NCBI GenBank assembly: GCA_964568355.1
Contig: CAZMRK010000752.1
Coordinates: 1-5,756 of the forward strand
Length of the DNA: 5,756 nt
Direction: 5' to 3'
Origin: JAJPJX01 sp964568355
GTDB lineage: Bacteria; Acidobacteriota; Terriglobia; Bryobacterales; Bryobacteraceae
Part shown: positions 1 through 5,403 of the stretch, piece by piece
How the letters are laid out: the number at the start of each line of letters is the position of its first letter
Numbering within the stretch: position 1 is the stretch's first letter
The notes under the pieces: generated by a model
Told to the model about the DNA's origin: nothing
What the model saw: the letters and a program-made list of their open reading frames with translations, nothing else
The model's database searches: none
Position numbers and translations under genes: made by a program

Positions 1-110
1 TGGGCCTCAGCCTTTTTGAAAAAACGCCGATTTCACAGCTCTTCGAGCAACCTTCTCCCGAATCGGAGATCCGCACCCCGGCTAACCAACTCAGTCTATT
101 AGACCTTTAA
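1..110 (+). CDS. C-terminal end of an upstream gene, possibly DNA polymerase IV (DinB); 5' partial
   Basis: An open frame enters from the left edge and ends at TAA 108-110, giving 35 complete residues. It begins GLSLFEKTP, has an internal QLFEQ and ends NQLSLLDL. QLSLL close to a C-terminus matches the bacterial sliding-clamp (DnaN) binding consensus QL[SD]LF/L. Y-family polymerase IV proteins commonly end with 'RL(L/V)G(L/V)-S/H-x(n)-QLxLF-x', and this tail has the same order: GLSL, a short linker, then QLSLL. The split first codon ends in TG, which suits Leu, Val or Met before that Gly. The other two plus frames either stop early or read as low-complexity noise. A hairpin starts at the stop codon, as expected at a gene end. 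That this is coding is fairly likely. The DinB identity is inference from a short tail; another clamp-binding repair protein such as a MutS or DnaE2/ImuB relative is possible. Confidence 0.5.
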   Translation, partial: GLSLFEKTPISQLFEQPSPESEIRTPANQLSLLDL

Positions 111-138
111 CCGGACAGCCGTGTGCCTGTACCCGGTT
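109..138 (+). terminator. Hairpin immediately after the upstream gene, candidate terminator
   Basis: AACCGGACAG (109-118) pairs with CTGT (127-130) plus CCGGTT (133-138). This gives ten base pairs around an eight-base loop, with a two-base AC bulge at 131-132 on the right arm. It begins inside the TAA stop of the upstream frame. Only a very short T run follows, so it is a weak intrinsic terminator by textbook criteria. It could instead act in Rho-dependent termination or mRNA 3'-end protection. Confidence 0.45.
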
Positions 139-153
139 TGCCCTGAACGCAGG

Positions 154-159
154 TATACT
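154..159 (+). promoter_or_regulatory. Candidate -10 element (TATACT) for the propeller-metallohydrolase operon
   Basis: TATACT differs from TATAAT at one position and lies 43 bases before the ATG at 203. This would give a leader of roughly 37 bases. No good -35 hexamer is visible at 16-18 bases upstream, where the sequence overlaps the right arm of the preceding hairpin. The call therefore rests on the -10 match and its position only. Confidence 0.3.
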
Positions 160-202
160 GCGTGGAATCTGCGACGCACTACACCAGTCTCCGAATACAG
201 CT

Positions 203-2668
203 ATGCGGCCTCTCGTTCTCTTTCTCGTCTTCTGCTCCGCGGCGCTTCCCCAAGGTCAGCGGCGCATCTTTTCCAGGATCATGACCGGCGAGCCATACAC
301 GCTGGAGTGCTATCTGCCCCAGATCACCAACGGCCCGAACTTTCCCACCTGGTCGCCTGATGGCAAGCAACTGGCTTTTGCCATGAAAGGCTCCATCTGG
401 CGCCTCAAACTGGGTGAGACCACGGCCCATGAACTGGCCAATGATCCCGGATATGACTCCCAGCCCGCCTGGTCACCGGATGGCAAGTGGATCGCTTACA
501 CCTCCGATCGGAATGAGCAGATCCACCTCAAGCTGCTGAACCTGGCCGATGGCAGCACACGCCAGCTCACCTCGGGCAATTCCATCAATGTGGAGCCGGA
601 ATGGTCGCCGGACGGCACGCGTCTGGCTTACGTTTCTACCTGGCCCAACGGCAACTACAACCTCTACATTCTGCCGTTCTCCGGCGGAGTCCCCGGAGAG
701 CCGATCCGGATCACGGAGGATTTCGAACTCATCCCGCCTACTGTCTACTACGGCAAGTGGGCCTTGCACATCCACCCCACCTGGACCCGCGATGGCAAGG
801 AGCTGATCTTCATTTCCAATCGCGACAGCAAGCACGGCACCGGCGGCTTCTACCGGATGAAGGCGGAACCGGGCGCGCCGATGAAACGGTTCTACTACGA
901 GGAAACCACCTGGAAGGCCCGCCCGACGCTTTCACCGGACGGTGCCAAGCTGATCTATAGCTCCTACCTGGGCCGCCAGTGGCAGCAGCTCTGGGCCATG
1001 CCTCCCAAAGGCGGCGATGTCTTCCCGCTCACCTACGGCGATTTCGACCGTACCGATCCGCGCTGGTCGCCCGATGGCACGCGCATCGCATTCATCTCCA
1101 ATGAGACCGGCGATACCAGCCTCTGGCTTTTCCACTGGTTCGGCGGCCGCATGGAGCAGGTGCGCGTCGAAAAGCTGGTCTACCAGCGCCCCATGGGACG
1201 GCTTCACGTGCGGATTCTCGATCAGGAAACCGGCAAACCGGTCCGCGCCCGCGTCCACCTCACCGCCGCCGATGGCCGGGCCTACGCTCCCACGCAAAGC
1301 TGGTTTCGCGCCGACTGGCTCATGTTCGATCACATGGACAAGAGCGAATACCACTATTTCCACACCGCCGGCGATTTCGAAATGGAGCTTCCGCCGGGCA
1401 CCGCCACGCTGGCTTTCTCCAAAGGTTTCGAGTATCTGCCCCAGGAAAAACAGGTGACCATCCACAAGGATCGGCCGGCCGAGCTTACCGTCTCGCTGGC
1501 GCGCCTGGACAACCTCGCGGCCCGCGGCTGGTGGGATGGCGACAATCACTTCCACATGAACTACGCCGGGGTCTACTGCAACACCCCCCAGCGGCTCATG
1601 GAGCAGGCCGAAGCCGAAGATATCCACGTGCTCAACAACCTGATCTGCAACAAGGAGCAGCGTATTCCCGATGTCATGCATTTCAGCGGCGCTCCCGATC
1701 CGGTCTCTACCAGCACGCGCATCCTCTACCACAATCAGGAATACCATCCGCCCTTTTGGGGCCACTCCGCCTTCTTGAACCTGAAAAAGCACCTCGTTAT
1801 CCCGGACTACGTCGGCTACCAGAACACCATCGTGAACAGTCTCTTCCCGTCCAACACCATCCCCTACCGCGTCGTCCGGGAAGAGGGCGGCCTGGCGGGC
1901 TACGCACACGGTGCAGGCCCGCACTTTCCCGTGGATCTGGCCCTTGGCTCGGTCGATTTCATCGAGGCCAATACGGTGGAGGCGATGGAGGCGCTCTATC
2001 ACGCCTGGAACCTGGGCTATCGCGTGGTTGCCTCGGCCGGAGAGGACGCTTTCCCGAACTTCTATCGCAGTTACATCATCGGATCGAACCGAGTCGTCGT
2101 GCATAGCGGCCCCACGTTGAACTATGACAAGTGGATCGCGGACTTCCGTGCCGGCCGGTCCTTTGTCACTTCCGGCCCGCTGGTCTTCTTCAAACTGAAC
2201 GGCAAGGAGCCGGGGGACGAGATCCGCCTCTCCGCGGGAAAGCAGACGCTGCACGCCGAGATCGAAGCGGAGTCGATCTTGCCGCTCCAAACTGTGGATC
2301 TTCTCTACAACAACCAGGTGGTCGCCTCATGGAAACCGGAGGGGCGTCCGCTCAAGGCTCGCTTCCAGAAAGATGTGTCCGTGGAGGGTAGCGGCTGGTT
2401 CGCTGTTCGGGTGCGCGCCGAATACGCCCGTCATCCCGTCCGCCGTCCTTACCCGTTCGCCGCGACCATGCCGGTCTGGGTCACCCTGGGCGATCGGCCG
2501 GCTCGCTCTCGCGCCGACGCGGATTATTTCCTGCAATGGCTCGACCGCTCCCTCCAGAAAGCCATGGCCAATCCCGCGTGGAATAATGAGGAAGAAAAAG
2601 AGGCAACGCGCCGGCTCTACCAGGAGGCGCGCGCCCGTATGATCGAACGTCAGAGCGAGGCCCATTGA
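203..2668 (+). CDS. Exported TolB-like beta-propeller fused to a CehA/McbA-type PHP metallohydrolase
   Basis: The 821-residue product starts with a short hydrophobic Sec-type leader (residues about 3-14, likely cut after SAA at 14). Six WSPDG-type propeller motifs follow at residues 50-54, 90-94, 134-138, 194-198 (WTRDG), 243-247 (LSPDG) and 288-292, forming a TolB/PD40 propeller. A small beta domain of the regulatory or carboxypeptidase-like type covers about 332-435. The rest resembles CehA/McbA metallohydrolases (PHP fold): DGDNHFHMN at 445-453 supplies the HxH metal pair, AYAHG at 567-570, SAGEDAF near 611-617, and RSFVTSGP at 652-659. The C-terminus (about 665-821) is a beta domain plus a charged helical tail. 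The family hydrolyses ester, carbamate or phosphate-type bonds using bound metal; the substrate here is unknown. A likely role is periplasmic hydrolysis, with the propeller as a binding platform. No clear ribosome site precedes the ATG, but no other in-frame start lies nearby and the leader begins here. The stop overlaps the next start. Confidence 0.88.
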   Translation: MRPLVLFLVFCSAALPQGQRRIFSRIMTGEPYTLECYLPQITNGPNFPTWSPDGKQLAFAMKGSIWRLKLGETTAHELANDPGYDSQPAWSPDGKWIAYTSDRNEQIHLKLLNLADGSTRQLTSGNSINVEPEWSPDGTRLAYVSTWPNGNYNLYILPFSGGVPGEPIRITEDFELIPPTVYYGKWALHIHPTWTRDGKELIFISNRDSKHGTGGFYRMKAEPGAPMKRFYYEETTWKARPTLSPDGAKLIYSSYLGRQWQQLWAMPPKGGDVFPLTYGDFDRTDPRWSPDGTRIAFISNETGDTSLWLFHWFGGRMEQVRVEKLVYQRPMGRLHVRILDQETGKPVRARVHLTAADGRAYAPTQSWFRADWLMFDHMDKSEYHYFHTAGDFEMELPPGTATLAFSKGFEYLPQEKQVTIHKDRPAELTVSLARLDNLAARGWWDGDNHFHMNYAGVYCNTPQRLMEQAEAEDIHVLNNLICNKEQRIPDVMHFSGAPDPVSTSTRILYHNQEYHPPFWGHSAFLNLKKHLVIPDYVGYQNTIVNSLFPSNTIPYRVVREEGGLAGYAHGAGPHFPVDLALGSVDFIEANTVEAMEALYHAWNLGYRVVASAGEDAFPNFYRSYIIGSNRVVVHSGPTLNYDKWIADFRAGRSFVTSGPLVFFKLNGKEPGDEIRLSAGKQTLHAEIEAESILPLQTVDLLYNNQVVASWKPEGRPLKARFQKDVSVEGSGWFAVRVRAEYARHPVRRPYPFAATMPVWVTLGDRPARSRADADYFLQWLDRSLQKAMANPAWNNEEEKEATRRLYQEARARMIERQSEAH
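2657..2660 (+). promoter_or_regulatory. Ribosome binding site (GAGG) for the TTG-started downstream gene
   Basis: GAGG lies four bases before the TTG at 2665, inside the last codons of the preceding gene. It supports the TTG start together with the TTGA stop/start overlap. The arrangement suggests translational coupling. Confidence 0.45.
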
Positions 2669-4326
2669 AGACCGAAATCTCCCGCAGGGCGGCGCTGGCC
2701 GCCATGGCCGCCGTCCCCGCCGCCGGTGCAACTGAGACTTCCATCGATCCGGAGATCGTTCGCCGTCACGATGCCGGCCTGGAGCGCCTGCTCCGGCTTC
2801 AGGTCACCGACCCGGCCAGCCCCCACCGCGGAGCCTATCCGGACGACTACGGCATCTATTTCCCCGGCTCCGCCGCCGGCATTCTCGAAGCAGGTGTGGC
2901 CGCGTTTCTCTATCCCGGCTCCCGCTATCACTCGGACCGGAACGTGGTCGAGCGGCTGCGCCTGGCCGCCGCCTACCTCCAGCGAGTCCAGAGCCCGGAC
3001 GGCAACGTCTCTCTACCGATCACCAATTTCAATTCGCCGCCCGATACGGCTTTCGTGTCCCACGGGGTAGCCACGGCGGCCTGCCTGGCGCAACGCCGCC
3101 AATCGAGCGAACTGTTCTCTCTGCTGGCGCCGCTGCTGCGCAGCTTCGGTGCGGCGCTGGCCCGTGGCGGCGTGCATACCCCCAACCATCGCTGGGTGGT
3201 ATCCGCAGCCCTGGCGCAGATCCACGAAGTTCTGCCGGCTCCCTCCTATCCCCAACGCATCGATCAATGGCTGGCCGAGAGTATCGATATCGATTCCGAC
3301 GGCCAATACACCGAGCGCAGCACCGGCGTCTACAACCACATCGTCGACCGCTGCCTCACCGTGATCGCCGCCAAGCGCAATCGTCCGAATCTGCTGGAGC
3401 CTGTCCGCCGCAATCTGGAATCCATGCTCTACCTGGTCCATCCGGGCGATGAGGTGGTCACCGAGATCTCCCACCGTCAGGACCAGTTCGGCCGGGCGAG
3501 CATGGGCAACTACTGGTTCCCGCTGCTCTATCTCGCCCATCATGGCGGCGATGGCCGCTTTGCAGCCCTGGCACGCCGCTTTACGCCGGATTGGGCGCGG
3601 CTTTCCGTCTTGATGGAGTATCCCGAACTGGTGGCAGGCGGCCCGGCCTCGGCGCCCCTTCCGGAAGACTACGAAAAGCCGTTTCCCGAGCTGGGCATCG
3701 TGCGGATCCGGCGGGGACCTCGCAGCGCCACGTTGATCCTGAACGGCTCCAGCCGTTTTGTCACCTACCGCCATGGGGCGGCGGTGGTCAATGCTGTACG
3801 GTTCGCCAGTGCGTTCTTCGGCAAAGGCCAGTTCATACCGGAGGGTGGTGAAAAACGCAACGGCCGCTACCAGTTCCACCAGCGGCTCAGCGCCGGCTAC
3901 TACCAGCCGCTCGATCCCGCTCGCGTCGTGCGAGCTGGCGAGTGGGCCGCTGTCCGGCCCGAGCGCCGCGTTACGGAGCTTTGCCGCCTGGAGCAGTCGG
4001 CCGAAGTCAGCGAGCTGCCGAATGGCCTGCGCATCCGCCTGCGTGCCCACGGCACGGACGGTGTCCCTCTGGCTGTGGAAATCAGCCTGCGCGAGGGCGG
4101 GGAACTCGGTGGCGTCGTAGCCGCTCCCCATGCCGAAAATGCCTGGATCCTGGGGGAAGGCTATGCCACTTTCCGCCAGGGCGGGGACCGGCTACGCATC
4201 GGACCTGGACTGCGCCAGCACAGCTATACACAGATCCGCGGCGCACAGCCGAAACTCCCCGGATCAAGCATCTATCTCTGTGGCTATACCCCCTTCGACC
4301 ACACTGTGGAAATCTCGGTAGGATAA
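2665..4326 (+). CDS. Tat-type exported protein, predicted alpha/alpha-toroid plus beta-sandwich (polysaccharide lyase-like), function unknown
   Basis: The 553-residue product starts at TTG in a TTGA overlap with the previous stop. That start preserves a leader with a twin-arginine motif (S6-R7-R8-A-A-L11), a hydrophobic stretch and an AGA cut site near residue 22; the next Met (14) would destroy it. Residues about 30-330 look helical, with repeated tryptophan/tyrosine and proline-bounded helices as in an alpha/alpha toroid. Conserved-looking polar clusters are HTPNHRW (171-177), GQYTERSTGVYNHIVDR (213-229) and TEISHRQD (266-273). From about 345 the protein turns beta-rich (RIRRGPRSATLILNG and onward), consistent with a C-terminal beta sandwich. 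This build is typical of heparinase II/III-like and related lyases, where His, Tyr and Asn act at the active site. That is a fold-level inference and I do not recognise the exact family. Coupling to the metallohydrolase gene suggests the two act on the same substrate outside the cytoplasm. Confidence 0.85.
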   Translation: MKTEISRRAALAAMAAVPAAGATETSIDPEIVRRHDAGLERLLRLQVTDPASPHRGAYPDDYGIYFPGSAAGILEAGVAAFLYPGSRYHSDRNVVERLRLAAAYLQRVQSPDGNVSLPITNFNSPPDTAFVSHGVATAACLAQRRQSSELFSLLAPLLRSFGAALARGGVHTPNHRWVVSAALAQIHEVLPAPSYPQRIDQWLAESIDIDSDGQYTERSTGVYNHIVDRCLTVIAAKRNRPNLLEPVRRNLESMLYLVHPGDEVVTEISHRQDQFGRASMGNYWFPLLYLAHHGGDGRFAALARRFTPDWARLSVLMEYPELVAGGPASAPLPEDYEKPFPELGIVRIRRGPRSATLILNGSSRFVTYRHGAAVVNAVRFASAFFGKGQFIPEGGEKRNGRYQFHQRLSAGYYQPLDPARVVRAGEWAAVRPERRVTELCRLEQSAEVSELPNGLRIRLRAHGTDGVPLAVEISLREGGELGGVVAAPHAENAWILGEGYATFRQGGDRLRIGPGLRQHSYTQIRGAQPKLPGSSIYLCGYTPFDHTVEISVG

Positions 4327-4337
4327 CCTGCTATCCT
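4320..4337 (+). repeat. Six-base-pair hairpin across the end of the toroid gene
   Basis: AGGATA (4320-4325) and TATCCT (4332-4337) are perfect inverted repeats around a six-base loop. The left arm includes most of the TAA stop (4324-4326), and the right arm is also the candidate -10 element of the next gene. There is no T run, so it is a weak terminator at best. Confidence 0.3.
4329..4337 (+). promoter_or_regulatory. Candidate extended -10 promoter (TGCTATCCT) of the ATPase gene
   Basis: TG, one base, then TATCCT forms an extended -10 element, which can work without a good -35; none is seen. It ends eight bases before the ATG at 4346, so transcription could begin within a base or two of the start codon. 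A similar TGCTA-type element precedes nuoB. It offers a route to expression independent of the upstream two-gene unit. Confidence 0.35.
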
Positions 4338-4345
4338 GAGGGTGC

Positions 4346-4945
4346 ATGTACCTGAAGATTCTGGCGCATCCGGTTTTCGTCAACCTGAACTTTCATATGC
4401 CCATGGTGGTGGATCTGTCCCACCCCCTGATCATGCTGCAAGGCGAAAACGGATCGGGTAAGTCTACTTTGCTGCACTCCATCTACTACGCATTACGTAG
4501 TCAGCAGGTGGATGGGTATATTTACCGCCTGGATCCTGGCGACGTCAAAATCGGCGAAGTCTATCTGTTTGATGCAGAAGCGCATAATCCCCGCACCCAG
4601 CTCGATTTCTTCAAGGACCAGCCGCAGATGATGGAGTTTCTGCAGATGGCCAGCCACGGGCAGGTCATGCTCTCGATGTTCCGCGAGAATTTCCCCAGCC
4701 TGCCCAATGGCACCATCCTGCTGCTGGACGAACCGGAAATGGCGCTGTCCCCCTCCAACCAGCGCCGTATCCTGAAGATGTTAATGGAATTAGTCGATCA
4801 AAAAGGCTTCCGTATCATCTGCGCCACCCACTCCCCGATTTTGATCGAGGCTAAAGAGACTTACGTGATCAATCTGGACAATCACATCAACCGGAACGTC
4901 GTCTCTTCGGACCTGGGAGTGGAGGGTGCCAGCACCATTCAGTAG
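4346..4945 (+). CDS. Compact ABC/AAA-type ATPase (COG3910-like, AAA_21 group)
   Basis: This is a 199-residue soluble ATPase. It has Walker A GENGSGKST at 33-41, a short signature-like ASHGQVML at 102-109 in place of LSGGQ, Walker B ILLLDEPE at 124-131 with catalytic Glu129, a D-loop-like ALSPSNQ (133-139) and switch His162 in ATHSP. The SHGQ/E motif, LLDEPE-ALSP and ATHSPIL together match the stand-alone predicted ATPases of the COG3910 kind. Those are usually somewhat longer, so this copy is compact between Walker A and SHGQ and at the C-terminus. No membrane segment or partner domain is present. The cellular role of the family is not established. An in-frame TGA at 4337-4339 means the ATG at 4346 is the earliest possible start; GAGGG at 4338-4342 is an unusually close ribosome site. 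Three TTA leucine codons (4493, 4781, 4790) and more AT-rich codons make it look somewhat different from its GC-rich neighbours. Confidence 0.85.
   Translation: MYLKILAHPVFVNLNFHMPMVVDLSHPLIMLQGENGSGKSTLLHSIYYALRSQQVDGYIYRLDPGDVKIGEVYLFDAEAHNPRTQLDFFKDQPQMMEFLQMASHGQVMLSMFRENFPSLPNGTILLLDEPEMALSPSNQRRILKMLMELVDQKGFRIICATHSPILIEAKETYVINLDNHINRNVVSSDLGVEGASTIQ
4485..4501. repeat. Inverted repeat ACTACG/CGTAGT inside the ATPase gene
   Basis: ACTACG (4485-4490) and CGTAGT (4496-4501) are perfect complements around the five-base loop CATTA, just after the Walker A codons. The arms share ACTAC/GTAGT with the hairpin at 4950-4965. It is probably coincidental within coding sequence. Confidence 0.25.
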
Positions 4946-4949
4946 GATT

Positions 4950-4965
4950 TACTACGGAAGTAGTA
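4950..4965. terminator. GGAA-loop hairpin between convergent genes, possible bidirectional 3'-end element
   Basis: TACTAC (4950-4955), loop GGAA and GTAGTA (4960-4965) form a perfect six-pair stem. In the plus-strand RNA the loop is a GNRA tetraloop, a notably stable type. It starts four bases after the ATPase stop and contains the stop codon of the minus-strand gene (4952-4954). No T run follows on either strand, so intrinsic termination is uncertain. A ten-base palindrome TCCGATCGGA follows at 4967-4976, inside the minus-strand gene. Confidence 0.35.
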
Positions 4966-5338
4966 TTCCGATCGGATTGCCGTCGATGCGGGCCGGTCCC
5001 TTCTTGGAAGGCACGATCTCGTCAAGCGGTAGCGTGACCAGAGCGGTCGCCTCGCCGTACGGTTCCGGATAGAGCGACATCTCCACGTGGTGGTCTCCGC
5101 GGTTCACGGCTTCGGCCTGCTGCGGGGTGACATAGCCCAGTAGCACCTGCGCGCCATCGGCCAGCTTATGAACCTCGAAACTCTGGAAAACCTGCCTGCG
5201 GTAAACAGGGACGCTCTCGGTGTGCGGGGAATTGGTAAAGCCATAGACACCACGGGAGACGCGGTCGAGCGAACGGCCCTCTTCAGACTCATCCACCAGG
5301 TCTACGTGGTGCTTGTTGCGGATCTGCTCTGCGGTCAT
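4952..5338 (-). CDS. Unrecognised small protein, 128 residues
   Basis: I do not recognise this protein. It is hydrophilic, with no signal peptide, membrane segment or cysteine-rich site. The N-terminal third is charged (MTAEQIRNKHHVDLVDESEE). The middle has VFQSFEVHKLADGAQVLLGY, and the C-terminal part reads like beta strands (ATALVTLPLDEIVPSKKGPA) and ends GNPIGILLP. The protein-like composition and its divergent position opposite nuoB argue that it is real. ATG at 5336-5338 is preferred; GTG at 5339-5341 or TTG at 5342-5344 would add one or two residues. No ribosome site is visible upstream, but a TAAAAT hexamer lies seven bases before the ATG, which fits a leaderless transcript. The stop is six bases from the convergent ATPase stop. 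A cytoplasmic location is expected. Confidence 0.75.
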   Translation of the reverse strand: MTAEQIRNKHHVDLVDESEEGRSLDRVSRGVYGFTNSPHTESVPVYRRQVFQSFEVHKLADGAQVLLGYVTPQQAEAVNRGDHHVEMSLYPEPYGEATALVTLPLDEIVPSKKGPARIDGNPIGILLP

Positions 5339-5345
5339 CACCAAG

Positions 5346-5351
5346 ATTTTA
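5346..5351 (-). promoter_or_regulatory. Candidate -10 element (TAAAAT) of the minus-strand unknown gene, leaderless arrangement
   Basis: On the minus strand TAAAAT matches five of six bases of TATAAT and is followed by seven bases, then the ATG at 5338. That spacing puts the transcription start at or next to the start codon. It agrees with the lack of a Shine-Dalgarno sequence. The best -35 (TTGTAG at 18 bases) is weak. Confidence 0.35.
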
Positions 5352-5367
5352 GCCGCTTGAAACCTGG

Positions 5368-5376
5368 TGCTACAAT
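5368..5376 (+). promoter_or_regulatory. Candidate extended -10 promoter (TGCTACAAT) of nuoB
   Basis: TG, one base, then TACAAT (five of six matches to TATAAT) makes a good extended -10 element 27 bases before the nuoB GTG. It leaves a leader of about 20 bases that contains the ribosome site. TTGAAA at 5357-5362 is only eight bases upstream, too close to serve as its -35. The element lies in the 65-base divergent gap shared with the minus-strand gene. Confidence 0.5.
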
Positions 5377-5390
5377 ACGGCTGGGAACAG

Positions 5391-5395
5391 AGGAG
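5391..5395 (+). promoter_or_regulatory. Strong ribosome binding site (AGGAG) fixing the nuoB GTG start
   Basis: AGGAG within ACAGAGGAGAG lies eight bases before the GTG at 5404, close to ideal spacing. It supports the GTG codon as the true start rather than an internal ATG. Confidence 0.75.
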
Positions 5396-5403
5396 AGCGT
5401 CTC

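Noticed and set aside
121..360. Small plus-strand open frame overlapping the start of the metallohydrolase gene
   Set aside because: The translation is rich in Arg and Ser with no protein-like pattern. It overlaps the signal peptide and first domain of the real gene in another frame.
932..2290. Long open frame on the minus strand (about 450 codons) opposite the metallohydrolase gene
   Set aside because: It is the antisense shadow of a strongly supported GC-rich gene. Its translation shows no recognisable domain and no ribosome site.
3013..4131. Long open frame on the minus strand (about 370 codons) opposite the toroid gene
   Set aside because: The composition is a mirror of the real gene's codons, and the plus-strand frame has a leader peptide and coherent domains.
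4346..5338. ATPase plus unknown gene as a two-gene defence system
   Set aside because: The genes are convergent and not co-transcribed. The second protein has no nuclease, toxin or membrane domain, and the surroundings are housekeeping genes without mobile elements.
5357..5376. TTGAAA and TACAAT as a -35/-10 pair for nuoB
   Set aside because: The spacing is only eight bases, far below the 16-18 needed. The extended -10 reading explains the site better.
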